DNA from: Chloroflexi bacterium TSY
GTDB lineage: Bacteria > Chloroflexota > Anaerolineae > Caldilineales > Caldilineaceae
Direction: 5' to 3'
Length of the DNA: 64,000 nucleotides
NCBI GenBank assembly: GCA_019217005.1
Contig: JAHBNG010000021.1
Span: 93,282 to 157,281, forward strand
Positions 34,920 through 43,572 of this stretch are shown here, one piece after another. How positions within the stretch are numbered: the stretch's first letter is position 1; each line of letters begins with the position of its first letter. The notes below the pieces were generated by a model. It was not told where the DNA came from. It was given only the letters and a program-made list of their open reading frames with translations, and did not search any database. A program made the translations under genes and the position numbers.

Positions 34920-35870
34920 CTACCCCCTCCTCACTTCACCTTCATAGTAAACCCACGCCGCAGAGGAGCGGATCACCAACAGGGTCAACACCAGAATATA
35001 GACAAAGAGCGCCCATGCCAACGCCGATGCATAGCCCATCTGGAAAAATTCAAAGCCATTGCGATAGAGGTAGAGCATCACAAAGAGGCTGGCGTTGGCG
35101 GGACCCCCATTGGTCATGATAAAGGGGCCCGCAAACTCCTGCAGCGCCCGAATCACCCCCATGATCAGCTGAAAGAAGAGAACCGGCGAGATCATGGGAA
35201 TGGTGATGTTCCAGAACTTGACCCAGTCGCCCGCACCATCAACCTCAGCCGCTTCATATAGCTCGCTTGGGACCCCCTGTAATCCTGCCAAATAGATGAT
35301 CAACCCCGAGCCAATCCCCCACAGGCTCATCATCACAAAGGACATCAGCACCGTATTCGGATCGGTCAGCCAGTAGGGACCTTCGATGCCAATCAGGCCC
35401 AGAACGCGGTTGAGCAGGCCAAAATCGCCATTGAAGATCAGTAGCCAGACCATGGCTACCGCCACACCACTAACAGTTGCTGGCAAATAGTAGACGGTGC
35501 GGATAAAAGAGAGCCCTTTGACCTTCTGGTTCAATAGCAGTGCGATAAAGACACCAATCGCAATCTGCAGCGGGACCGACGTCACCGCAAAGATAGTGGT
35601 CACCTTAAACGCCTGCAGAACCAATGGATCATCAAGAAGCATCTCAGCATAATTTCCCAGACCAATAAACTGGGGCGGCGTAAACATGCGCCATTCGGTA
35701 AAGGAAAGACCCAGCGAAACCAACATCGGCCCCAACTGAAACGCCACAAACCCGATCACCCATGGCGCAATCAACAGCCAAGCCAACCGTTCCTCACTCG
35801 TTAGACCGAGCCAGTCTCGTTTTTTGGGTACTTTGCTTATGGGGACAGCCTGCTCTTGAATCGCGGCCAT
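34920..35870 (-). CDS. Carbohydrate ABC transporter permease, MalF type (system 1)
   Basis: 316 residues from ATG 35870; an in-frame TTG at 35882 is the alternative. A cytoplasmic N-terminus is followed by six helices and the EAA loop ELYEAAEVDGAGDWVKFWNITIPMISP. First gene of system 1. Upstream (35871-36137) there is no gene, only TCATC-rich simple sequence. Confidence 0.91.
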   Translation of the reverse strand: MAAIQEQAVPISKVPKKRDWLGLTSEERLAWLLIAPWVIGFVAFQLGPMLVSLGLSFTEWRMFTPPQFIGLGNYAEMLLDDPLVLQAFKVTTIFAVTSVPLQIAIGVFIALLLNQKVKGLSFIRTVYYLPATVSGVAVAMVWLLIFNGDFGLLNRVLGLIGIEGPYWLTDPNTVLMSFVMMSLWGIGSGLIIYLAGLQGVPSELYEAAEVDGAGDWVKFWNITIPMISPVLFFQLIMGVIRALQEFAGPFIMTNGGPANASLFVMLYLYRNGFEFFQMGYASALAWALFVYILVLTLLVIRSSAAWVYYEGEVRRG

Positions 35871-36137
35871 ATGGTTTGTCAATCAGAGTCTGGGATTGGG
35901 AATACGTTGATAAACGAATGGAGGGGGAGCCGTTTTCGTTTTACTAACTTTAACGGCTAGCTGTATATCTGTCAAGGGGCATGCAGTCAGAATGATCATC
36001 TCATTCATCCCCTCATCTCAATCATCTTATTCTTCTTGTCCTTTTGGTTCTGGTCTGTCCGAGTTAAGTTTTACTCGATCGTTATCCAACCAGCATCCAT
36101 TTACACACTTTGTGGTGCAGCCTCGAAATAATTGGCG

Positions 36138-36926
36138 TCAGTATACATAGGTCATGACTTCCTTCCACCAAGACTCGCCGGGTTGCATCGGCAGACTGTT
36201 GTGGCCTGCCTGGTCGAATACCCAGAGTTTTTTGCTGCTAGTGATGGCTTCGTATAGCCTTTGGCTGTGCCGCGTTGGAATGACTTCATCCTGTCCAGCC
36301 AAGACTACGGCGACGCGCCCAGGATACGCATGAAGATTCTTCACATTATCAAATTTGTCCATAACCAACCAACGCGCGGGTAAGAACCAGTAGATGGTTT
36401 GCGCCAGGTTCGGCAACGAATCCCAGGGTGTCACCAAGATTACGGCTGCAACCGGTCTCTGCGTATCAGCTGCAATGGCAGTCACGACGCCACAGCCCAG
36501 CGATTCGCCCCAAAGATAGATGGGGTAACCAAATTCTTGGTGGGCGAGTTCGACGATCTCTTTGGCATCGGCGATCAACGACGCTTCACTGGGCCAACCG
36601 TTGCGCCCACCATAACCTGGGTATTCAGCGAGCAGCACCCGGTATCCCAGCGGCGTTAACGCCTGCACGTAATAACTGCGGTCAACCGCCCTGCCCGCGT
36701 TCCCATGAAAGACAATGACCGTTCCCTTGGGATCGTTCTGGTGCCCAGCGCTGATCAAGCCGCGGTAGTCGCTGTCCGATGCTGGCCAGAATGCCAGGCC
36801 AGCCGCCTGAACAGACATGTCAGATGGACGCGTCGTATCGGGGAGATAGAGAAGTCGACGCTGCATGAAGAAGATCACCGCGGTTAACAGAACATAAACG
36901 AGAAGGGCATAGAGAACGATCTTCAT
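36138..36926 (-). CDS. Membrane-anchored alpha/beta hydrolase
   Basis: 262 residues. One N-terminal helix (IVLYALLVYVLLTAVIFFMQRRLLYLP) resembles the BEM46/YfhR-like group. Oxyanion region: VIVFHGNAGRAVDRSYY. Nucleophile: LWGESLGCG with Ser. Acid: VLAGQDEVIP. Catalytic His: QAGHNSLP. All parts of a serine hydrolase triad are present. The substrate is unknown. It stands alone between two gaps. Confidence 0.88.
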   Translation of the reverse strand: MKIVLYALLVYVLLTAVIFFMQRRLLYLPDTTRPSDMSVQAAGLAFWPASDSDYRGLISAGHQNDPKGTVIVFHGNAGRAVDRSYYVQALTPLGYRVLLAEYPGYGGRNGWPSEASLIADAKEIVELAHQEFGYPIYLWGESLGCGVVTAIAADTQRPVAAVILVTPWDSLPNLAQTIYWFLPARWLVMDKFDNVKNLHAYPGRVAVVLAGQDEVIPTRHSQRLYEAITSSKKLWVFDQAGHNSLPMQPGESWWKEVMTYVY

Positions 36927-37564
36927 GAGTCAGGCATTCTCCTAAATGTGTATAAGCTGATATGGTCTTTCTCGACTATAGCTCGCTGTGCATATTTATC
37001 GTATCGTTCATCACGTTTGACACAGCATTCAAGATCGTTTATCATCTGTCCTCAATCCAGCCATTGGGTCCCGCTTGGGCAATGGTTGATGAGGGACCGC
37101 TAGACCCCTGAAGCCGGTCTTCCACACGCATCGTGTTCGTCAGCGGCCACCTCATCAAACCGTTTGGCCAGATCAGTCAATTGAAGAATTCGCCGCCGCC
37201 GAGTGCTGAACCCACTCGACGGTCGGCTCACCACCCGAACTGTACAGACCAGTCTGGGTGGCTGTGTGTCATCTTACAAGCTCCTTACGAGTCTGTCAAA
37301 AGATTTTGCGGCCACCTCGATTGTGGATTGCCCTGCCCAAAAAGCAGCGGGGCGTTCCCAGGTTGGGGTGGTCGTCAACAAGGGGCGTAGTGCGTGTTGC
37401 GTAGTGCGTGGTACGAGTTGAGAATCTGGCTGTGCTGGATGTGGACTGTGGATACACACGTCGCTCATCCAGGTGGCTTCTTGCAGCACAACCTGATCCT
37501 CTGCTGGTATCACGCAACATGCAATACGCAACACGCCTCCCTCTTTCTCAAAAGGAGCAATTTG
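36927..37564. other. Gene-poor interval with inverted GCGTGTTGCGTA repeats
   Basis: No convincing gene. From about 37385 to 37548 GCGTAGTGCGTGTTGCGTA-like heptamer repeats appear, and their complement ACGCAATACGCAACACGC-like lies about 125 bases further on, forming a MITE-sized inverted repeat. On the minus strand AAGGAG precedes an ATG at about 37274, but the frame stops after 14 codons; it may be a decayed small gene. Confidence 0.45.
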
Positions 37565-37804
37565 ATGGATGTAGACGAACGCTTTACCGCTAAAACTTTG
37601 GAGGAACTGGAACTTAGGTGGGAGCGTGAGGAGATCACGCTTGAGCAGCTCAACGGCCGCATGTTGATCTGGATTGGGCACTTGCATCGGCTGTTGGTGG
37701 CTTCTCAACGTGAACAAGAGAGCATAGCCCGTACCCTGGCTGACTTGGATGCCCGCATTGTCGGATTGGAGGGGTCTACGCGAGAAAGTGGGAGAACAGG
37801 ATGA
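37565..37804 (+). CDS. Small helical protein of unknown function
   Basis: 79 residues (MDVDERFTAKTLEELELRWEREE ...). ATG 37565 follows AGGAG by seven bases. Charged heptad-like sequence (LEQLNGRMLIWIGHLHRLLVASQREQESIARTLADLDARI) suggests a coiled coil. It is the only plus-strand gene between 28.8 and 56.9 kb. No family is recognised. Confidence 0.6.
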   Translation: MDVDERFTAKTLEELELRWEREEITLEQLNGRMLIWIGHLHRLLVASQREQESIARTLADLDARIVGLEGSTRESGRTG

Positions 37805-37823
37805 AACCATGTTCATGGCAAGA

Positions 37824-37880
37824 CCGATCGTCCACCTTCGTGGACGGTATCCGACTTCGTCCACGAAGGTGGACGATCGG
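37824..37880. terminator. 22-bp perfect hairpin between convergent genes
   Basis: 37824-37845 (begins CCGATCGTCCACC) is the exact complement of 37859-37880, around a 13-base loop. It lies between the plus-strand 79-aa gene and the end of the minus-strand amidohydrolase, so it could block transcription from both sides. There is no flanking T run. Confidence 0.6.
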
Positions 37881-37903
37881 CTGACAAGCCCCATTTTGCG
37901 CCT

Positions 37904-39175
37904 TCAGTCGCTTTCTTTGGTACATTTTGTTGTGTCGTACCCACCAAGCGAATTGATGATCACGCTTGCCATGGCCTTGGTGCCGATCGTGATTGCCTCT
38001 TCGTCAATGTCGAAATTGGCGGTAAAGGGGAGTGATACAACGCCTTTTTCGGGATTCGATGCACCCAAAAAGTGCATGACGCTAGGGACGCGTTCGGCGA
38101 ATAAGGCAAACCCGGCTCCACCATGGGGAAAGGACGCGCGTTGAATGAGCACGTTCTCTTGACCAACGACAGCTTCAAGGGCTGGAATAACGGCCTGGGT
38201 TAACTGGGAGTCGGAACGCAAATTGGGAAGGCGAGGGTTCAGAAACTTGAGGTCAATCTGTACATCATCGGTGGTAAACTCCGCCAGGGTTTGTCGAATC
38301 TGATCGCGAGCCTGTGCGAAGGCGTCCTCGTCAGATGCTTTGACACGGCCGCGAATGGTGCATTGCTCTGGGTTCATACCGCTTTCGGGCGGGTCGGAAC
38401 GCACGTTGATAAAGCTTTGCAGCGGGCCATTTTCCATCATTAGCCAGTCAAAGATGGTTTGTGGATCGACGCCGCCAAAGGGCGGCAGTGTGCTGAGCTT
38501 TTTGAGGGCCTGCCTGACTGTGTCGGCGACCGAGGTCAGATCATGTTTTGCCTGCACCGTGATGTCAAACCGTTCTCTGCCTGGCAATCCAACGCCGGGG
38601 CCAACCATGAATTGGCCAACGGGAAGCGGTGCCGCAGAGAGGGCGAAGATGGCTTGAGGGGTCGGTTCATCCAAAACGCCAGCATCCAGCATGGCATATG
38701 CTCCATCGCGCGGCATCTCCGCTGGCTGAAAAATGAAGCGCACAGTCCCCGGTAGTTGGTCTCGAACGGCGGAAAGCGCGGTTGCCAGACCCAAGGCCAC
38801 TGCCATGTAGACATCGTGTCCGCCCACGTGACGTACGCTTGCAATCTGTTCTTGATGTTCACCCTCCTCTGTCTGTCGTGCTAATTGAGGCACGAGGGGG
38901 GCATCCATCGGTGTGTAGTAAGCGACAATCGGGCCCGGTTGCTCGCCGTGCAGCGTGCCAACAACGCCATGACCAGCGATGTTGGTTTGTCGCTCCAAGT
39001 CTAGATCGTTTAGACAATCGACGATGATCCTGGCTGTCTGCTGTTCTTGCCCGGCCAATTCGGGATGCATGTGTAGTTTTCGGCGCAGGGCAATCTGTTG
39101 CTCGCGTCGATTCTCGATTTCCATCAGGACTTTTGATAAGAGAGTAGAATCTGTGCGTTCTCTTTGCTCCGTCAT
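37904..39175 (-). CDS. M20-family amidohydrolase/peptidase-like protein with altered metal ligands
   Basis: 423 residues of the M20D aminoacylase/IAA-amidohydrolase layout: IALRRKLHMHPELAGQEQQTA, AGHGVVGTLHG, FIFQPAEMPRDGAYAML, and a lid/dimerisation domain in the middle (FDITVQAKHDLTSVADTV). The usual CGHDxHxA metal motif is GGHDVYMA here, the usual ADMDALP is YYTPMDAPLV, and PAEE is PAEM. At least three dinuclear-zinc ligands or partners are therefore changed, and the protein may be inactive or differently metallated. Its start is 9 bases past the stop of the hydrolase at 39185. Confidence 0.82.
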   Translation of the reverse strand: MTEQRERTDSTLLSKVLMEIENRREQQIALRRKLHMHPELAGQEQQTARIIVDCLNDLDLERQTNIAGHGVVGTLHGEQPGPIVAYYTPMDAPLVPQLARQTEEGEHQEQIASVRHVGGHDVYMAVALGLATALSAVRDQLPGTVRFIFQPAEMPRDGAYAMLDAGVLDEPTPQAIFALSAAPLPVGQFMVGPGVGLPGRERFDITVQAKHDLTSVADTVRQALKKLSTLPPFGGVDPQTIFDWLMMENGPLQSFINVRSDPPESGMNPEQCTIRGRVKASDEDAFAQARDQIRQTLAEFTTDDVQIDLKFLNPRLPNLRSDSQLTQAVIPALEAVVGQENVLIQRASFPHGGAGFALFAERVPSVMHFLGASNPEKGVVSLPFTANFDIDEEAITIGTKAMASVIINSLGGYDTTKCTKESD

Positions 39176-39184
39176 GTTTTATCT

Positions 39185-40237
39185 CTACAGTTTATCTTCA
39201 TCCGAACACTCGCCGAGCTGTTGGTTGACAAACGCCAAAACCGTATCTAAATGCTCTCCGACATGTGCATAAGTCTCAAGTCGCCCAAACGGGTCGTCGA
39301 TCCACCACATCTGCTTTGGGCCGGGAGTGGCTTCATAGAGGCTTTGGACCTCATCCCATGTGCCCCAGGAGTCGGAGCGGGACTGAATATACAACACCGG
39401 AAGATGAATCTCCTGCCCATATTTGAGCAATCCCGTTGCCAGTGGGTAGCCACCTCGCCATTGACAAAACATGTCCACGAATGGAACCAACACCAAGCCA
39501 AGAGGTCCGATTCTCTTGCGAATATAACCCCGCAGCAGTACGCCAATCGAAGCAGGCTGGATGGCTACAAGAAAACGCAGCCGCTTGACGTTGGGAGGTT
39601 GGATATCGATAATTCCTGAACCTCCTTCGCTATCTCCACTGAACACCCGGATAACGTCAGTGCCACCCTTCTCTCGTCCCACTGCTGCAAGGGCTGCCGT
39701 GGCCCCTAGACCAAACCCGATGACCCCGACTATCGGTATCGTGGGGTCATCCGCAGCAAGCCGGCGGAATACGTAATCGACTGCCCCCATTACATCCTGA
39801 TCTTCAGTTAATCCGCCAGCGCACAGACCAGCTTGGCTCTCACCATGAGAGCGAAAATCGATCATAAAAACTGTATATCCGGCTTTGTGGAAGGTTTCTG
39901 CTATTTTCAATAGGTCAACATCTATCGAAAAAAGGGGCGGCCAGGCTTGGTGCTTTGTACAGAGTCCTTGTCGGTTGCCGAACATGGGGTGTAGGACGAT
40001 CACAACTGGCTCCTGTCCATTCACGCGTGCAACAGTCTCAGCTGGGATCCACCAACCTTTCAACATCAGCCCATCCTGGCTGAAGAAGAACAGATCCTCG
40101 TATGCCAGATCGTAATCTGCAGGTGTACAGATGATGGGTTGACGCTTGGCGTATAGGAGTAGGTTCGCAATCCAGTAGCTCGTTCCTAGTAGTGCCAGGA
40201 ACGACAGGGCGAGAAAAACTGATGCAAGAAGAAACAT
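39185..40237 (-). CDS. Membrane-anchored alpha/beta hydrolase lacking the usual nucleophile Ser
   Basis: 350 residues with an N-terminal helix (MFLLASVFLALSFLALLGTSYW). Alpha/beta hydrolase features: VVIVLHPMFGNRQG, YTVFMIDFRSHGES and VLYIQSRSDSWGTWDE. At the nucleophile elbow, where GxSxG is expected, the sequence is GFGLGATAAL, with Gly in place of Ser. It may be a non-catalytic member or use another chemistry. It precedes the M20-like gene by 9 bases, so they probably form an operon. Confidence 0.8.
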   Translation of the reverse strand: MFLLASVFLALSFLALLGTSYWIANLLLYAKRQPIICTPADYDLAYEDLFFFSQDGLMLKGWWIPAETVARVNGQEPVVIVLHPMFGNRQGLCTKHQAWPPLFSIDVDLLKIAETFHKAGYTVFMIDFRSHGESQAGLCAGGLTEDQDVMGAVDYVFRRLAADDPTIPIVGVIGFGLGATAALAAVGREKGGTDVIRVFSGDSEGGSGIIDIQPPNVKRLRFLVAIQPASIGVLLRGYIRKRIGPLGLVLVPFVDMFCQWRGGYPLATGLLKYGQEIHLPVLYIQSRSDSWGTWDEVQSLYEATPGPKQMWWIDDPFGRLETYAHVGEHLDTVLAFVNQQLGECSDEDKL

Positions 40238-40372
40238 GGCGAAAATAATATTGTGAATCGAGAATCATCCGCTGTGGACGTCTGATGGGTATTTCCATAA
40301 CTAGTACAAAATTTGATATATCTTAGATGGATATAACATAAATCGATATATTATCATGGAGGGATCAAGATG

Positions 40373-41665
40373 TCAAGAGCAAATTCTGAGCGAAAGCAGA
40401 CCATCTGCCAGCGATCCACGCCAGCAAATAAAGTGATGCCCGCCCCAATATTCAGAGTAGATGAGCGGATACCCTTTCGCTTGCAACACGTTGCGCATGT
40501 GTCGATTCACATTCAGGTTGCTTAAGGGGGTATCATCATGGTATGGGACGAGCAGACCAGCTTCCAAGTAAATGGAACTCGGGCGCCGTTCGGTTGTCGC
40601 AATGTGGCGTGCCAGCCATTCTTGTGGCTCAGGGTCGTCCTGGGGACTCCACCAGAAGGCACCATCTTGGGATATGACGTGACCAAAGATTTCTGGGTGA
40701 GACAATGCTGTGTAGAGCGCACCTTCTCCTCCCGCGCTGACCCCACCAACGATGGTTTGTTCCGGATCATCAGTGACACTGTAGTGCGTACGAATCCAGG
40801 GAATCAGTTCATCTGCAATAAACTGCGTAAAGGGTGGATAACAGTGGAGTTCCTTGGACCGCGTTTTTGGATCAGCCTTGTCCAGAAAAACAGCCACAAA
40901 GGGAGGCAATTTCTCTGCGTGAAACAAATTGTCCAAAATAGTGGGTGTGGGAATAAGGTGAATGTAGAACCAGCCGTCAAAGAGAAGAAGCAGAGCATAG
41001 CGCTTTTGGGACGCCACGTCGTTCGTTTTTTCATATCCAGGCGGTGTATAGACCCAAATGCGGCGTTCGTTGGATAAGATATCGCTCTGAAAGCGATGAC
41101 AATCGAGTTGTCCAGAGGGAGCACTTGCATCTTTGTGGATCCAGGGCTGTGGTGGAGCGTCGGGTAATTCAACCACGGATTCGGTGAAGCCAGGCGAGTC
41201 AAATGCTTCGTCGGCAGGTTCCACAAATTGGTGTGGATTGAAGGGATCGGTTTGCCTGGTTGTCCGTCGGGCAACCCAATCTTCTGATTGACGGAAGGGC
41301 ATGGGGATGTCACTAGGCCAAAATCGATACGTGAAACGAGCATCCTTGCGCACCCGATAGGTCTTGAAAAAGAGATCCGCTTCGTTGAGACGCGTCATCT
41401 CACCCGCGTCGAGGATCCACTCGCCATCTCGATATTGGAAAGGATTCAATGCGCCCATGACGATTACATACTTGGTGTTGCCATCGTCGCGCCAGACAAA
41501 TGTGACGAGACAATATTCATCATCACCTTCGAGCATTTCGACGATTGGCGTCCCTTCTTGCTCGAGAGCCAGCCAGAAATCATCCAACGCACTTGGAACG
41601 CCATCTTCAAGTGCCTGTTGCAATTGAGCAATGCGTGGGCTTAAGTGTTCTTGAACAGATTCCAT
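40373..41665 (-). CDS. Enterochelin-esterase-like (putative esterase) protein
   Basis: 430 residues from ATG 41665, behind AGAGGAG; the frame upstream of it runs into IS-A and is not native. The N-terminal half resembles the Fes-type accessory domain (FWLALEQEGTPIVEMLEGDDEYCLVTFVWRDD). The C-terminal half is a putative esterase: LLLFDGWFYIHLIPTPTILDNL, HYSVTDDPEQTIVGGVSAGGEGALYTA with the nucleophile Ser, and GGHHFICWRGSL with the His. It hydrolyses ester bonds, possibly in a siderophore. IS-A copy b is inserted 27 bases upstream of the start and has replaced its promoter. Confidence 0.87.
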   Translation of the reverse strand: MESVQEHLSPRIAQLQQALEDGVPSALDDFWLALEQEGTPIVEMLEGDDEYCLVTFVWRDDGNTKYVIVMGALNPFQYRDGEWILDAGEMTRLNEADLFFKTYRVRKDARFTYRFWPSDIPMPFRQSEDWVARRTTRQTDPFNPHQFVEPADEAFDSPGFTESVVELPDAPPQPWIHKDASAPSGQLDCHRFQSDILSNERRIWVYTPPGYEKTNDVASQKRYALLLLFDGWFYIHLIPTPTILDNLFHAEKLPPFVAVFLDKADPKTRSKELHCYPPFTQFIADELIPWIRTHYSVTDDPEQTIVGGVSAGGEGALYTALSHPEIFGHVISQDGAFWWSPQDDPEPQEWLARHIATTERRPSSIYLEAGLLVPYHDDTPLSNLNVNRHMRNVLQAKGYPLIYSEYWGGHHFICWRGSLADGLLSLRICS

Positions 41666-41691
41666 CGGTTTTCTCCTCTTATACAATTTTA

Positions 41692-43192
41692 CTTTACTTT
41701 CTGGTAAAGGCTTGAGTGACAAAGGGCAAACCGAAAGGGGCGGAAAAAAGAATCCACCCTGAAAAAACGGGATAAAATGTAAAAATAGTGCTCGGCTAGT
41801 TTAAGCAGCGGCATTGAGGCGGCGATGAGCGAGAACGCCTTTAGGGAAATGGTGTGAAACCGAGGCCTTTTTCCGAAAGTCAGGGTCGAGTTGGTCGGGA
41901 GTTGGAAAAGAGCACTCGAGAGAACGCGGCGCAGCCTGCCGGGAGTGGCTTGAGGCTCTCGATCCCAGTAGCCAGTCGGTATGGGAGGAAGAGAAGCGGC
42001 TAAATGGGAAAGAAGATTGCCAGCCAGCAGCCCCAGTTCAGGTAAGCGGAAGCAAGCCTCATCGGCATGAACAAATTGACGATGTAAGCCAATCATCTGC
42101 TTGGAAGCCAAGGGGGGATGTTCAACAGGCCAGCGCTCCAGATAGAAAAGATAAATGGTTTCAGCTTGTAAAGCCATGACGGTCGCCAGAACCAAAGGTG
42201 TGTGATAAGCAGGATCCTGAAAGACGTAAATCGAATAGGTGCGGTTGGCTGTATCCACCTTGGTTGTCCTGGGGACGAGATTGTGCCATGCTTGATAGCG
42301 AATCAGGCGACCACTATAGACAAATTGACCAAACGAGTCTGGAGTTGTGGCCTCGAGTCGCTTTCCCTATAGCATCGAGAGAGCGGACGCACAATATCAC
42401 CATATTCGGGTGGTCTGCCTTTTCCTTACGTTCGGGTAACTCATTGCGGCGCGCTGTGCAGTTAATCGCTTCCCGAAGGACAAATCGGTCGACGTCGCTT
42501 TCTAGCATTTCTCTGATTGTAAACCCGGCATCGACCACCGCCACTTCGTCTGACTCCAGTGATTTCTTCGTCTCTTTCAGCAGCTTTTTCCGAAACTCAC
42601 TTTCCTTTGTGCCTACCTCGCATCTCATGATTGCCTTGAGCAGTGGCACTCGTTTCCCACCTATCTCCCCCGAGCTTATCATCACTCCAAAGATGAGCGC
42701 GGGCAATGCCCGACGAGCCGTTGAGTTATAGAGTCGGTTCACTTTCCCTTGCAGCTTCGGTCGCCAGAACCCTGTGATATCTATGCTTTTCACTCGGTAT
42801 CCTTCTAACTTTTTTGCCTCCCATTCCCCTTTCCACTCCACTTCTTCTTGCCACGATGAGAGCAGGCTTGCAATATCCCATGATCCATATCGAAAGCTCC
42901 ACCAGCTTCTTCGGATCTCCTCATCTTCAAACCCGCTTTCACTCAATCCACTATGGATTGCTCCTCGACTTTTCAGAAACGACCCATTCATCATCGCCCA
43001 CATCAGACGCATTACATTTACGTTTGTTCCCACCGGCGTTACTTGCAATACATTCATCAGTACTGCTATAGTTATTTCTGGCGCGGTTAGCATTCCTTCC
43101 TCCTTTTTGGGTTCTCTACCTTTAGGATGAAACGCTAACCGCTTTTTGTCACATTTCTCCCCTCATCTCTTTTCTTTTACCAGAAAGTAAAG
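41692..43192 (-). mobile_element. IS-A (IS4-superfamily) copy b
   Basis: 1.5 kb with ends CTTTACTTTCTGGTAAA and complement, flanked by TTTA on both sides. It is the most diverged of the four copies (many substitutions relative to a, c and d), so it probably represents an older insertion. It separates the esterase from the kinase-like genes. Confidence 0.88.
41811..43093 (-). pseudogene. IS-A transposase, copy b (frameshifted)
   Basis: The N-terminal 230 residues are in one frame (from MLTAPEITIAVLMN to NELPERKEK). Then a GGAAAAGG context takes the frame off GRPPEYGDIVRP. A further base is missing at TATAGGGAAAG, and the last 190 residues (VDTANRTYSIYVFQDPAYHTP ... PPLASKQMIG) are in a third frame. 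The Y-(2)-R-(3)-E-(6)-K motif is intact within that part. Confidence 0.85.
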
Positions 43193-43197
43193 TTTAT

Positions 43198-43572
43198 TTA
43201 ATCATCAGTGCCAGACAGAAGGCCTCTTTCACGAAGCAACCGCCTCAGTTGCGCAAGGGGGAATTTCGTGTCCTTCTGCTTGTTGTCACTCATATCTCCA
43301 AAGAAATTGGTCATTAAGGTAATAATGTGACGATATCTGAGAACACATGCGAGATAGGTATCGCTCAACTGAATAACACCGCTGCCATTGATTTCTTCGA
43401 TATTCTCAACCAAGACAGACCTTAGTTTGTAATATTGGTCGCCCTCAGCAGATACACCATACTGTTCCCTTAATTGGCGCTGTTTCTGTTCTGGCAGTGC
43501 TTCATACAGCTCATAAATAGGGCGACCTAGGCACATCAGAGTCTCTCCATAATCATTAGGCATCAGAAACAA
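43198..43572 (-). pseudogene. Orphan C-terminus of a second kinase-like protein
   Basis: About 120 residues (DYGETLMCLGRPIYELYEALPEQKQRQLREQYG ... FPLAQLRRLLRERGLLSG) aligning with the last 120 residues of the adjacent gene (DHGEILSCLGDMIYEMYEALPEQEQGQLKEKYG ... FPQIELRRLLNEIGF). The catalytic part is missing. It begins at the exact stop of the first gene (17-base overlap), as expected after a deletion between tandem paralogs. The frame itself is open and might be translated by coupling. Confidence 0.75.

Noticed and set aside
37274..37894. 206-aa open frame on the minus strand
   Set aside because: It is antisense to the better supported 79-aa gene, crosses the 22-bp hairpin and has no ribosome site or recognisable motif.
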